This document shows positions 45,166 to 54,723 of a stretch of 64,000 bases of DNA, in pieces (position 1 is the first letter of the stretch; the number at the start of each line of letters is the position of its first letter). The stretch is from Rhodococcoides corynebacterioides (lineage in GTDB: Bacteria; Actinomycetota; Actinomycetes; Mycobacteriales; Mycobacteriaceae). The DNA lies in NCBI RefSeq assembly GCF_019834675.1, contig NZ_JABUBU010000001.1, forward strand, positions 744,001 to 808,000, given 5' to 3'. The translations under genes were made by a program, and so were the position numbers. A model generated the notes under the pieces. It was not told the origin of the DNA. It did not search any database and worked only from the letters and a program-made list of their open reading frames with translations.

Positions 45166-46569
45166 ATGACCCGCATCGTGATCATCGGCGGCGGACCGGC
45201 CGGCTACGAGGCCGCGTTGGTCGCAGCGCAACACGGTGGGTCGGTCACCCTGGTCGATTCCGACGGCGTGGGTGGAGCCTGTGTGCTGTGGGACTGTGTG
45301 CCCTCCAAGACCTTCATCGCCTCCACCGGCATCCGCACGGACATGCGTCGGGCGTCGGATCTGGGCATCGAGCTCGACCCGTCGTCGGCGGTGGTCGACC
45401 TGCCGCAGATCCACAACCGCGTCAAATCCCTTGCGCAAGCACAGAGTTCGGATATCCGAGCGCGCCTGCAGACGGTCGGCGTGCGCGTGCTCTCCGGCTC
45501 GGCCAAGGTGGTCGACACCCAGCCGGGCCTCGCCGCGCACACGGTCGAGGCCGCGTTGTCGACGGGGCAGACCGAGCGGATGGATGCCGAGGTGGTGCTC
45601 GTCGCCACCGGCGCCAGCCCGCGGGTGCTGCCGGGTGCGCAGCCGGACGGCGAGCGCATCCTCACCTGGCGTCAGCTCTACGACCTCCGGGAACTGCCGT
45701 CGCACCTGATCGTGGTCGGGTCCGGTGTCACCGGCGCCGAGTTCGTCTCCGCCTACACCGAGATGGGCGTCAAGGTCACCGTGGTGTCGAGCCGTGACCG
45801 TGTGCTGCCCGGCGAGGACGCCGACGCCGCCCTGGTGCTCGAGGACGTGCTGTCCGAGCGTGGTGTCACCCTGGTCAAGCAGGCTCGGGCCGATTCCGTG
45901 ACCCGCACCGACGACGGCATCGTCGTCACGCTCTCCGACGGCCGGACCGTCGAGGGGTCGCACGCGCTGATGACCGTGGGATCCGTGCCCAACACCGCGG
46001 ACCTCGGACTCGAGAACGTCGGGCTCGAACTCGACCGCGGGGGCTACCTGCGCGTCGACCGCGTCTCGCGTACCAGCGTGCCCGGCATCTACGCCGCCGG
46101 TGACTGCACCGGCCTGTTGCCGCTCGCGTCGGTCGCGGCGATGCAGGGCCGCATCGCGATGTACCACGCGCTGGGCGAGGGCGTCAGCCCGATCAAGCTC
46201 AAGACCGTCGCCTCGGCCGTCTTCACCCGCCCCGAGATCGCCACCGTCGGCGTCGGGCAGTCGGCCATCGACAACGGCGAGGTGCCGGCGCGCACGGTGA
46301 TGCTGCCGCTGAACACCAACCCGCGCGCCAAGATGTCCGGCCTGCGCCGCGGCTTCGTCAAGATCTTCTGCCGCCCGGCCACCGGCGTGGTCATCGGCGG
46401 CGTGGTGGTCGCGCCCACCGCGTCGGAGCTCATCCTGCCCATCGCGATCGCGGTGCAGAACAACCTCACCGTTCGCGATCTCGCCCAGACGTTCTCGGTT
46501 TACCCCTCGCTCACCGGGTCCATCACCGAGGCCGCGCGTCAGCTCATCAGCCACGACGACCTGGACTGA
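45166..46569 (+). CDS. lpdA: NAD(P)H-quinone dehydrogenase of the lipoamide dehydrogenase family
   Basis: 467-residue flavoprotein disulfide reductase family member. FAD motif IIGGGPAGYE, NAD motif VVGSGVTGAEFV, second FAD motif GIYAAGDCTG. The redox pair CX4C is present (Cys39, Cys44; CVLWDC). The C-terminal active-site His of true lipoamide dehydrogenases is replaced (YPSLTGS), as in LpdA quinone reductases. ATG 45166 has GGAGG 6 bp upstream; an earlier in-frame start adds 17 residues without a ribosome site. Possibly leaves one thiol pair without its usual base. Confidence 0.88.
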   Translation: MTRIVIIGGGPAGYEAALVAAQHGGSVTLVDSDGVGGACVLWDCVPSKTFIASTGIRTDMRRASDLGIELDPSSAVVDLPQIHNRVKSLAQAQSSDIRARLQTVGVRVLSGSAKVVDTQPGLAAHTVEAALSTGQTERMDAEVVLVATGASPRVLPGAQPDGERILTWRQLYDLRELPSHLIVVGSGVTGAEFVSAYTEMGVKVTVVSSRDRVLPGEDADAALVLEDVLSERGVTLVKQARADSVTRTDDGIVVTLSDGRTVEGSHALMTVGSVPNTADLGLENVGLELDRGGYLRVDRVSRTSVPGIYAAGDCTGLLPLASVAAMQGRIAMYHALGEGVSPIKLKTVASAVFTRPEIATVGVGQSAIDNGEVPARTVMLPLNTNPRAKMSGLRRGFVKIFCRPATGVVIGGVVVAPTASELILPIAIAVQNNLTVRDLAQTFSVYPSLTGSITEAARQLISHDDLD

Positions 46570-46578
46570 GTCCGGGCG

Positions 46579-47190
46579 TCAGTCTCCGGTGACCGGTTGG
46601 CGCAGGATCGTCCGCAGGCGCTCGGGCGCGGTACGACGGGCGTCGTTCAGGTAGATCTCGTGGTGGCGGCCGGTGAGCGACCGGCCCCGGGCCGTCGCCT
46701 CGTCGTGCATCGCCGCGATGACCGGACCCTCGGCGTCGTAGGGGCCGACGTGCAGGGTCTGCACGACCGCGCCCTCCTCCATCGTCCGCATCTCGACCGA
46801 GCGCGGCGGCGGCCCACCGGCACGTTCGCGCACCCGGCCCTGCACGGTGTCCACGTGCTCGTCCGTGAGCCACTCGGGGACGACGGTGAGCACGGTCCAG
46901 TGCCACCTGTTCTTGTTCCGGCCCGAGGTGAACGCCTCCAGGTCGTCGGCCCACCACAAGGCTTCCAGCGGCGGAATGCGGTAGTCGCGGTGCAACTCTC
47001 GGGAGGACAGGAACTTCAGGCCGTACGTGACGGGGTACAGCGACGCGAGGGCGTCCGCGTAGGCCGACGACGTGTTCGGGTCACCCGTTCCGTCGACGGC
47101 GAGGTACCGACGCGCGGGCAGGTCGAGGAGGTCGATGCGGCCGCGGCGCGCCGTGTACCCGACGAGTTCGCGGCGGGGATCGAACGGCAC
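46579..47190 (-). CDS. GyrI-like small-molecule-binding domain protein
   Basis: 203 residues. The C-terminal half resembles the GyrI/AraC effector-binding fold (LPARRYLAVDGTGDP, MRTMEEGAVVQTLHVGPYD, GRHHEIYLND). GTG 47190 was chosen since GGAGG lies 5 bp upstream; GTG 47196 is an alternative. Proteins of this class bind or hydrolyse small lipophilic compounds. Convergent with lpdA at a 9-bp gap. Confidence 0.78.
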   Translation of the reverse strand: MPFDPRRELVGYTARRGRIDLLDLPARRYLAVDGTGDPNTSSAYADALASLYPVTYGLKFLSSRELHRDYRIPPLEALWWADDLEAFTSGRNKNRWHWTVLTVVPEWLTDEHVDTVQGRVRERAGGPPPRSVEMRTMEEGAVVQTLHVGPYDAEGPVIAAMHDEATARGRSLTGRHHEIYLNDARRTAPERLRTILRQPVTGD

Positions 47191-47361
47191 GGGCACCTCC
47201 GGACCGGGACGGGACACGGTGGACGGGTCGACGGGACCGCCCGTTCTCGCGACCGTGTGACGCAGACGGTACGTCCGCCACCGTCGAATGCGCGACCCGA
47301 TGGTCAACGTGCGCAATCCCGCGGCCATGTGTTGCGCGGACTGCATCGTCTTGTTTGAGTT

Positions 47362-47374
47362 GTGTGGATCACAC
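47362..47374. promoter_or_regulatory. Short inverted repeat in the gyrI-like/E2 divergent region
   Basis: GTGTGGATCACAC is a perfect 5-bp-arm inverted repeat, 45 bp before the E2 start. It could be a CRP- or GntR-like operator. No other signal is clear in the 229-bp gap. Confidence 0.3.
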
Positions 47375-47419
47375 CGGGGACGATCTCTCCGGGTGCGACG
47401 ACGACGAGAGGACCCGACC

Positions 47420-48787
47420 ATGGGCGCCCGCAGCTTTCTTCTTCCCGATCTCGGCGAAGGCCTCACCGAAGCAGAACTCATCAGCTGGTCGGTGACTCCG
47501 GGCGACACCGTCGAACTCAACCAGGTCATCGCCGAGGTGGAGACGGCCAAGGCCTCCGTGGAGCTGCCGTCGCCCTACGCGGGCGTCGTGCTGGCCCTGC
47601 ACGTCGACGCCGGGGACACCGTCGAGGTGGGCACGCCGATCATCGACATCGGTGACGGAGCGGACGACGTCGCGTCCCCGAGTGCTGCGTCGCCGAGTGC
47701 CGTGTCTCCGAGTGCCGTGTCTCCGAGTGGCGAGGCCGCGAGCGTCGAGGCCCCGAGCACCGCCGCGCGGAACGGAGCCGACCACGACGACGCCGGTCCG
47801 GACGGCCGCGTTCCGGTCCTGGTCGGGTACGGCGTCGCGGGCGAGACGGCCAGCCGCCGCGCCACCACGACCCCGGCCGACACGACGCCTCCGGTCGCCA
47901 CCCCGTCGGAGCCGGACTCCCGACCCCTCGCGGCGCCGCCGGTGCGGTTCCTCGCCCGGCAGGAAGGTATCGACCTCACGGACGTGCCGCCGACCGGCCC
48001 CCGCGGTGAGGTGACCCGCGAGGACGTCGCCGCGTACCTCGACCGAGCCGCCGGCGAGTCCGACTCCGCTCCGCTCGACACTCCGGCGCGGGAGACCCGG
48101 ACACCGATCAAGGGGGTGCGGAAGCACACCGCGGACGCCATGGTCCGCAGCGCGTTCACCGCGCCGCACGTGACCGAATTCGTCACCGTGGACGTCACAC
48201 CGACGATGGAGTTGCTGGACCGTCTGCGACGGTCCGCCCACCTCGACGGCGTCCGACTCACCCCGCTGGTGCTGGTCGCGAAGGCGCTCCTGATCGCGGT
48301 GCGCCGCAACCCGTCGCTGAACTCGTCCTGGGAAGAGGAGAACCGCGAAATCGTCACCAAGCACTACGTCAACCTCGGCATCGCGGCCGCCACCCCCCGC
48401 GGGTTGATGGTGCCGAACGTCAAGGACGCCGACCGGCTGAGCCTGCGCGACCTCGCCCTGGCGCTGTCCGACCTGACCGCCGTGGCCAAGGAGGGCAAGA
48501 CAGGCCCGCGCGACCTCGAGGACGGCACCATCACGATCACCAACGTCGGTGTCTTCGGGGTCGACTCGGGCACGCCCATTCTCAACCCCGGTGAAGCCGC
48601 CATTCTGTGCATGGGCGCCATCAGGCCGCGCCCGTGGGAGTTCGAGGGGCAGATCGCCCTGCGGCAGGTCACCACGCTGAGCGTCTCGTTCGACCACCGA
48701 CTGGTGGACGGTGAGCAGGGGTCTCGGTTCCTCGCCGACATCGCCGCCGTGCTGTCCGACCCGATGGCACTGATCGCGATGAGCTGA
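47420..48787 (+). CDS. 2-oxoacid dehydrogenase E2 (dihydrolipoamide acyltransferase)
   Basis: 455 residues. The N-terminal lipoyl domain (about 1-80) carries the lipoylated Lys in VETAKASVELP. A Ser/Pro/Ala linker has an imperfect SPSA repeat. The peripheral subunit-binding domain (about 175-210) has PPVRFLARQEGIDL. The catalytic domain (about 235-455) has active-site His/Asp in SFDHRLVDGEQG. GAGAGGA precedes the ATG. Branched-chain type is suggested by length, but no E1 alpha or beta gene is in the window. LpdA nearby is unlikely to be its E3. Confidence 0.87.
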   Translation: MGARSFLLPDLGEGLTEAELISWSVTPGDTVELNQVIAEVETAKASVELPSPYAGVVLALHVDAGDTVEVGTPIIDIGDGADDVASPSAASPSAVSPSAVSPSGEAASVEAPSTAARNGADHDDAGPDGRVPVLVGYGVAGETASRRATTTPADTTPPVATPSEPDSRPLAAPPVRFLARQEGIDLTDVPPTGPRGEVTREDVAAYLDRAAGESDSAPLDTPARETRTPIKGVRKHTADAMVRSAFTAPHVTEFVTVDVTPTMELLDRLRRSAHLDGVRLTPLVLVAKALLIAVRRNPSLNSSWEEENREIVTKHYVNLGIAAATPRGLMVPNVKDADRLSLRDLALALSDLTAVAKEGKTGPRDLEDGTITITNVGVFGVDSGTPILNPGEAAILCMGAIRPRPWEFEGQIALRQVTTLSVSFDHRLVDGEQGSRFLADIAAVLSDPMALIAMS

Positions 48788-48809
48788 GCCTCGTCCCGCG
48801 GCTGTGACG

Positions 48810-49880
48810 TCAGAAGGCGTACCGCACGGTGAGCCAGGGTGCGCGCTCGGCGATGATGTCCGTCAACCGCGCCACCGCGGCGGCCTTGACGTCGTTCCGG
48901 TAGCGGACGTTGAGCGCACCGTTCTGGGATCGCTTGACCTGCTGGGTGTGCGGCGTCCAGAGCACGTTCTCGGCTTTCGGGTGCCACCCCAGGTTGACCT
49001 GGTGCAAATCGCGGTTGTGGGTCAGCATGATGACCTCCACCGCGGCCTGCTTCTTGAAGTCGTCACCCGTTGCGGCGGCGACGGAGTCGATCAGCGTCGT
49101 CCACCGGTCCTCCCACCCCTCGACGAGCACGACCGGGGAGAAGTTCAGATGGACCTCGTAGCCGGCGGCGACGAAGTCGTCGAGCGCGGCCAGTCGGTCC
49201 GCGATGGGTGAGGTGCGGATGTCGAGCAGGCGCGACTCCTGCTCCGGCATCAGCGAGAAGCGGATGCGGGTGCCCCCGCGCGGGTCCAGTGACAGCAGAT
49301 CCCGGTTGACGTACTTGGTAGCGAAGCTGGCCTTGGCGCCCTCCCACCCCGCGAAGGCGCGGATCAGGTCGGCGACGTTGTCGCTGACCGTGGCGTCGAC
49401 GCTGCAGTCGCTGTTCTCCCCGATGTCGTAGACCCAGTCCGTCGGATCGCACTGGTTCGCCGCGGGCTTGGGCCCCTGCCGTGTCACGTGCCGGCCGAGG
49501 TAGCCGACGATCCTGTCGATGTTGGTGAACACCGTGATCGGATTGGCGTAGCCCTTGCGGCGGGGCACGTAGCAGTAGGCGCAGGCCATCGCGCATCCGT
49601 TGGCCGTGGACGGGGCGATCCAGTCCGCCGACCGCCCGTTGGGCCGCGCGGTCAGCGACTTCTTCACCCCGAGCACCAGGTCCTCGGTCTTGACCCGCAC
49701 CCAGCGGTCGATGTTGCCCTCGTTGCCGTGCAGCGACGGGATCTGCCAGTGCGAGTCGACCTCGATCACCTCGGCGGACGGGAAGCGGGCCAGCACCTCC
49801 TGGCCGCGCAGGTCCGCGATCGCCTCCGGTTCGGCCCAGATGCGGCGCGGATCGAGCAGGGCGGGGGTGGGGGCATTCAC
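48810..49880 (-). CDS. Spore photoproduct lyase-like radical SAM protein
   Basis: 356 residues, GTG start. Canonical radical SAM CX3CX2C in NGCAMACAYCYV. The SPL family features are WIAPSTANGC, KYVNRDLL-like TKYVN and SLMPEQESRLLD. True spore photoproduct lyases repair UV lesions in Gram-positive spores; this lineage does not sporulate, so the substrate is probably different. Convergent with the E2 gene, divergent from hemerythrin. A 131-bp upstream gap holds no clear motif. Confidence 0.82.
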   Translation of the reverse strand: MNAPTPALLDPRRIWAEPEAIADLRGQEVLARFPSAEVIEVDSHWQIPSLHGNEGNIDRWVRVKTEDLVLGVKKSLTARPNGRSADWIAPSTANGCAMACAYCYVPRRKGYANPITVFTNIDRIVGYLGRHVTRQGPKPAANQCDPTDWVYDIGENSDCSVDATVSDNVADLIRAFAGWEGAKASFATKYVNRDLLSLDPRGGTRIRFSLMPEQESRLLDIRTSPIADRLAALDDFVAAGYEVHLNFSPVVLVEGWEDRWTTLIDSVAAATGDDFKKQAAVEVIMLTHNRDLHQVNLGWHPKAENVLWTPHTQQVKRSQNGALNVRYRNDVKAAAVARLTDIIAERAPWLTVRYAF

Positions 49881-50011
49881 CTCCCCGGGCTATCACGACC
49901 CACCGACACCGCCGGCGAGGAAGTCGAGTACAAGTGAACTGCAAGCGGCGCGGCGCACAGTCCTCGTGACGGCCGACCCTCCCGGGTCCGGCCCCGACGA
50001 GAGGACACGCC

Positions 50012-50689
50012 ATGGGCACCAGCCCCGCCCGCCCCACCACGTTCGACGACACCCTCGGCATGCGGCTCTCGCACCGCGCGATGATCGCCGACGCGGGTCG
50101 CCTCACCGACCTGCTCGCCGGCCTGGCCGCGGGTGCACCCACCGACGCCCGGCACGGCGCGGCCGTCGCCGAGTACCTGCGCCTGTTCTGCACCAGCATC
50201 GAGCACCACCACCGCACCGAGGACGACGTCCTGTGGCCGATTCTCGTCGAGAACGCCGGCCCGCACGTCGACCTGTCCGAGCTCACCGAGGACCACGACG
50301 CGCTCGATCCGATCCTCGCGGCCGTGCGCGAGCTCGCCTCGCAGCTGCCCGACCGGACGGCTGCCGCGGCGCTCGCCGGCCACCTCGGTCGGTTGCGCGA
50401 TCTGCTCACCGAGCACATCGCGGAGGAGGAGGCCACGATCTTTCCGATGATCACGGGGTACGTCCCTCTCGACCGGTGGGCGCAGGTGGAGAAGGCCGCC
50501 AAGAAAGGCGCCCGGCCCGATTTCGAGATCGCCCGCGCGCTCGACTGCCTGACCGACGCCGAGCGCCCGGCGATTCGTCGTGAATTCCCGCTGCCGGCGC
50601 GCCTGATGATCAAGGTGATGGCGTCGCGGCACCACCGTCGGGAACGGGCGGTGTTCGGGCCGTCAGCAGTGCTCGCGCAGCACGCCTGA
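50012..50689 (+). CDS. Hemerythrin domain protein
   Basis: 225 residues. Four-helix HHE domain with iron ligands LSHRAMIADAG, SIEHHHRTEDDVLWP, LTEDHDALDP and LTEHIAEEEATIFP. Binds a di-iron centre, likely for oxygen or NO sensing or redox defence. GAGAGGA before the ATG. Its 3' end overlaps the convergent regulator gene by 80 bp, so the last 27 codons are read on both strands. Confidence 0.9.
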   Translation: MGTSPARPTTFDDTLGMRLSHRAMIADAGRLTDLLAGLAAGAPTDARHGAAVAEYLRLFCTSIEHHHRTEDDVLWPILVENAGPHVDLSELTEDHDALDPILAAVRELASQLPDRTAAAALAGHLGRLRDLLTEHIAEEEATIFPMITGYVPLDRWAQVEKAAKKGARPDFEIARALDCLTDAERPAIRREFPLPARLMIKVMASRHHRRERAVFGPSAVLAQHA

Positions 50690-53600
50690 CCCGGTCCTCC
50701 GTCTCGTCGGCGCGGCGGCGATGGACCGCGGCGTCGTCGCCCCGGCCGAGTGCCGCGGCGCTCGCCGCCAGCGCGCCGTCGACGGTGCCCACCGAGAACG
50801 AGCCCGCGTCGAGCCCGCCGATCGTGCCGCTGAACGGACGCAGCGCGTCGTACACCGCGCGGCACTCGTCGACGTCGCCCGCCGCCGCCGCGAGGTGGGC
50901 GCGCATGACCGTCCAGGCGCGCCAGGCGTAATCGCGGGCCGGTCTCGGGCTCCTGCGGTACAGCGTGGCCGCGGTGGCCCGGTCGCCCGCCAGCAGATGG
51001 ACGAAGGCCGTCGGCACCTCCACCGGGAACCACGTGTCCTCGCTCGCGCGCCGGGTGCGCTGCCACAGGTCGTCGTCGACGACTCCGGTGTGGATCGCTC
51101 GCATCACCCGGCTGATCAGGCCGAACACCGACGCCAGCGAGAGGCCCTGCTCGGCCATGTCGCGGGCGAGGGCGTCGTAGCGGCGAACGGCCTCGTCGAG
51201 ATCCCCGGCGAGGGCGTGCAGCAGGGCGTCGAAGAGTTCGGCGACCCCGACCAGTTCGAGGAGCTGGTGACCCGCCGCCGCGGACAGCGCCCGGTCCAGT
51301 TCCGCGCGCGCCGCCTCGAGGTCCGCGCGGGCGCACGCGGCGAGGAAGAGCTGGAAGTACGCGACCGCGACGTGATCGCCGCGCCCCTCGTCGGCGGCGA
51401 CGGCGAGCAACCGGCGTGCGGCAGGCTCGCGCGCGTCGTCGTGGTCGGGCCCGTACGCGAGGTATCCGAAGGCGCCCAATGCTCGGCACAGGGCCTCCGG
51501 ATCGTCGCTGCGGTCCGCCTCGGCCACGGCGGCCACGGCGTGGTGTTCTGCTGCTGCGTCGTCGAGGCCTTCCCACTCGAAGAAGGCCGCCGCGTGCAGG
51601 CGTGCGCGGTCACCCGGATCGTCGGTCGTGTCGAGCAACCGGTCCAGCACCGCGATCAGCGGCAGGTCCGGCTCGGCCGCATCGCGCACCGACCACACGG
51701 GAGGGGCGGTCCACCCGGTGGCCGCGGCGAACGGGGACCGACCGAGACGGTCGGCGAGAGCGAGGGCATCGCGGCGGATACGACGGGCGCCGGTGGCGTC
51801 GCCCGCCCGCGCCGCGGACCCGATCAACGGCACCACAACGTCGTAGACGAGAGCCGGGTCGGGCGGGTCCGCGGTCTCCGCGAGCGTCCGCGCGCGCCGA
51901 CGCAGGTCCAACGACGTCGACCACGCGCCGGCCTCGTCCGCCGCGCGAGCCGCGGCGAGGGCGAGACCGACACCGTCGGCAGCGGTCGCCGCCGTGGCCG
52001 ACGCGAGCGCGTGGTGGGCCAGCGCCGTCGGGTCGGACCGGCTCCGGGTGCGCAACGCCGCGGCGACCCGAGCGTGGATCCGGGCGCGACGCAGCTGCGG
52101 TTGGTCGGTGTAGAGGACGTCGCGGAACAGCGTGTGCGAGAACCGAACCAGGGTCGACCCGACCTCGTCGAGCACGCCGTCCACCACTGCGGGTTCGAGG
52201 GCGTCCAGGACGTCGTCGTCGTCCGAGACGGCGGCCAGGAGGTCGAGGTCGACGTCGCGGCCGAGCACGGCGGCGCGGCGCAGCACCACCGACGTGTGCT
52301 CGGGGAGGCGTGCCAACCGGGCCCGCAGGATGGCCTCGATGCCGTCGGGCACGGCGACGTCCGCCGCACGCGGACCGTGCGAGCCCACCAGCCGAGCGAG
52401 CTCACGGACGAAGAGCGGGTTGCCTCCACCGCGGCGGGCGATCCGGTCGGCGACGTCCGCCGACAGCACGACCCCCGCGGCGCGGGCCACCGCGCGGGCA
52501 CCGTCCGCGCCCACCGCGGTCAGCGCGATCACGTCCGACCGGTGTCGACCCGGGGCCAGCGCCGGCAGCAGGGTCGGCGTCACCTCGGACGGCCGGTAGG
52601 TGGCGACGACGGCGAGCGGACGCTCCCAGAACGTCGCGACGAGGTGGCGCAGGACGTGCACCGTCGTCTCGTCGGCGCGGTGCAGGTCGTCCAGAACGAG
52701 GACCAGCGCACCCTCGGCGAGGTGCCGCTCGCAGACCTCCTCGAGCCGGCGCGCGCGGTCGAAGGGAGACACGGCGGCCGGGGGTGGCTCGTCCTCGGTC
52801 AGCGCGCCGGCGATCTGCGCCCAGGGCCAGCCGGGCGGCGCACCGGGGACCTCCGAGCACCGTCCGGTCGCGACGGTCACCCCGCGGGCGCGCGCCTCGT
52901 CCGCCGCCAGCCCGGCCAGGGTGCTCTTGCCCTCGCCGGCCTCGCCCGCCACCCAGACCGTGGCAGCGCGGGACTCGGCCTCGACACGAGCGATCGCCGC
53001 GCGCAGGCGGTCGAGCTCGGCCGGGCGCGCGTTCGCCGACACCGCCGCGGCGGTCTCCGGGTGCGGCGACCCCAGCGTGGCGACGGGCCGGGCCGGTGGA
53101 TCCGGAAGGGTCGCGTCGGGCGTCGGGACGCCGACGTCCCGGTGGGCGAGGATGTCCGCTTCCAGGGCGCGCAGGCGCGGCGCCGGGTCCACGCCGAACT
53201 CCTCGGCGAGGTGGCGTCGGCTGCGCGCGAGCACGTCCAGTGCGTCGAGCTGACGGCCGAGTCGATAGAGCGCGGTGGCCAGCAGCCGCACGCTCTCCTC
53301 GCGGTCCGGCCGGGTCTGCACGACCCCGCTGAGTTCGGCCACGACCGCCGCGTCGTCCGAGAGGCGGATCCCGCACGCGGCGTGCATCTCTCGGGCGAGG
53401 GAGCGGAGATCGTCGAGTCGCGCGGCCTCGGCGACGGCCCAGGCGGCGTCGCGGACCTCGGCGTACGCCGACCCGCGCCATCGAGCGAGTGCGTCGGCGA
53501 GCACCCGGCGCGCGACGGCGGCGTCGGGTGCGTCGCGGGCACGGGTCAACGCACGGTCGACGAGGCGGGCGTCCACCGCGTCCTCGGGGAGCACGAGGCC

Positions 53601-53918
53601 GTAGCCCGGCGCCGCGCCGACCAGCAGGCGGGGCCGCCCACGCGCGGGGCGGTTCGGCTCGAGGATGCGGCGCAGGTTGGACACGTGCACCTGCAGGGCC
53701 GCGAGCGCGCGCGGCGGCGGCGTGGCCCACAGGTCGTCGACCAGTGTGTCCACCGGGACGACGTCCCCGCCGCCGATCACCAGGCGCTGCAGCAGCGCTC
53801 GTTGCCGCCGACTCCCGGTCGACACCTCCCGCCCGCCCACCGTCACCACGAGCGGGCCGAGGACGGAGATCGTCACCGGTGCGGGAGCCGAGTGGGAGTC
53901 CGACGCGGGCGTGACCAC
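50610..53918 (-). CDS. SARP/AfsR-like regulator with BTAD and ATPase domains
   Basis: 1102 residues from GTG 53918. An OmpR-type winged helix (about 15-95) is followed by a bacterial transcriptional activator domain (about 100-245). An AAA/STAND ATPase (about 290-560) has Walker A AGEAGEGKSTL and Walker B LVLVLDDLHRAD, and a long TPR-like helical region fills the rest. Such proteins switch on pathways when the ATPase senses a signal. It starts 10 bp after nei and may be cotranscribed with lhr-nei; no biosynthetic cluster adjoins it. The upstream extension of the frame overlaps nei and was dropped. Confidence 0.88.
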   Translation of the reverse strand: MVTPASDSHSAPAPVTISVLGPLVVTVGGREVSTGSRRQRALLQRLVIGGGDVVPVDTLVDDLWATPPPRALAALQVHVSNLRRILEPNRPARGRPRLLVGAAPGYGLVLPEDAVDARLVDRALTRARDAPDAAVARRVLADALARWRGSAYAEVRDAAWAVAEAARLDDLRSLAREMHAACGIRLSDDAAVVAELSGVVQTRPDREESVRLLATALYRLGRQLDALDVLARSRRHLAEEFGVDPAPRLRALEADILAHRDVGVPTPDATLPDPPARPVATLGSPHPETAAAVSANARPAELDRLRAAIARVEAESRAATVWVAGEAGEGKSTLAGLAADEARARGVTVATGRCSEVPGAPPGWPWAQIAGALTEDEPPPAAVSPFDRARRLEEVCERHLAEGALVLVLDDLHRADETTVHVLRHLVATFWERPLAVVATYRPSEVTPTLLPALAPGRHRSDVIALTAVGADGARAVARAAGVVLSADVADRIARRGGGNPLFVRELARLVGSHGPRAADVAVPDGIEAILRARLARLPEHTSVVLRRAAVLGRDVDLDLLAAVSDDDDVLDALEPAVVDGVLDEVGSTLVRFSHTLFRDVLYTDQPQLRRARIHARVAAALRTRSRSDPTALAHHALASATAATAADGVGLALAAARAADEAGAWSTSLDLRRRARTLAETADPPDPALVYDVVVPLIGSAARAGDATGARRIRRDALALADRLGRSPFAAATGWTAPPVWSVRDAAEPDLPLIAVLDRLLDTTDDPGDRARLHAAAFFEWEGLDDAAAEHHAVAAVAEADRSDDPEALCRALGAFGYLAYGPDHDDAREPAARRLLAVAADEGRGDHVAVAYFQLFLAACARADLEAARAELDRALSAAAGHQLLELVGVAELFDALLHALAGDLDEAVRRYDALARDMAEQGLSLASVFGLISRVMRAIHTGVVDDDLWQRTRRASEDTWFPVEVPTAFVHLLAGDRATAATLYRRSPRPARDYAWRAWTVMRAHLAAAAGDVDECRAVYDALRPFSGTIGGLDAGSFSVGTVDGALAASAAALGRGDDAAVHRRRADETEDRVRRAARALLTARTPPVPDGGAATPSP

Positions 53919-53928
53919 GCCGGTCAGG

Positions 53929-54723
53929 CTACTGCGCGGCGGCGACGGCCACCGGTGGTTGGCATCGCGGACACCAGTAGATCTGCCGCTCCTCGGTGGG
54001 GTCGTCTCCGAGGTGGCCGAACCGGATGGCCGTCCCGCACCGACGGCACGGTTTCCCGTCGCGCCCGTAGACCCAGAAGTGCCGCCCGGCGCGGAGGTCC
54101 CCGGTGAAGGTGCGCGCGTTCCGGTCCTTGTTGGCGACGATGCTGCGGTGCGACAGGTCGACCATCGGCGCGAGGTCGACCGCCCGGACGGGCGCGCGGG
54201 GGTCGACGCCGCGGACGAAGCAGATCTCGTTGCGGTAGACGTTGCCCAGACCGGCGAGGTTGCGCTGATCGAGCAGCGCGAGTCCGATGGGCCGGTCCGG
54301 GTCCGCGGCCAGATTCGCGATCGCGAGCTCCGCGTCCCACGTCGGTCCCAGCAGGTCGGGCCCCAGATACCCGACCGCCTCGTCGAGCGTGTCCAGGATC
54401 TCCACCACGCCGAGCTCGAAGCCGACGGCCACACGGTCGTCGGTGGCGAGCACGATGCGCGCCTGGTAGGCGGGCCGCCGCCAACGCGTCTCGGGGCGGT
54501 AGACGTGCCAGGCACCCTCCATCTTCAGGTGCGAGTGGATCACGTGGTGGGCGACCTCGATGGCCAGGTGTTTGCCCACCGAGTGCACCGCCTGCACGCG
54601 GTGGCCGGAGAAGTCGACGGTGGCGTAGCGCGGCACCCGCACGTCGCAGACGGTGAGAACCTTGCCGTCGAGCGCGTCGCGCAGGGTGTTGGCGGTGCGC
54701 CACACGGTGTCGCCCTCGGGCAT
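53929..54723 (-). CDS. nei: Endonuclease VIII / formamidopyrimidine-type DNA glycosylase
   Basis: 264 residues, base-excision repair glycosylase-lyase. Catalytic Pro2-Glu3 (MPEGD), Lys in SVGKHL, helix-two-turn-helix NLAGLGNVYRNE and C-terminal zinc finger CRRCGTAIR...YWCPRC. ATG 54723 directly follows the lhr stop with no gap. Adjacency to lhr is conserved in mycobacteria. Removes oxidised pyrimidines. Confidence 0.93.
   Translation of the reverse strand: MPEGDTVWRTANTLRDALDGKVLTVCDVRVPRYATVDFSGHRVQAVHSVGKHLAIEVAHHVIHSHLKMEGAWHVYRPETRWRRPAYQARIVLATDDRVAVGFELGVVEILDTLDEAVGYLGPDLLGPTWDAELAIANLAADPDRPIGLALLDQRNLAGLGNVYRNEICFVRGVDPRAPVRAVDLAPMVDLSHRSIVANKDRNARTFTGDLRAGRHFWVYGRDGKPCRRCGTAIRFGHLGDDPTEERQIYWCPRCQPPVAVAAAQ

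Noticed and set aside
53919..54515. N-terminal extension of the SARP-type regulator
   Set aside because: It lies antisense-frame within nei, is Ser/Arg/Pro-rich and has no domain. GTG 53918 begins just before the winged helix.
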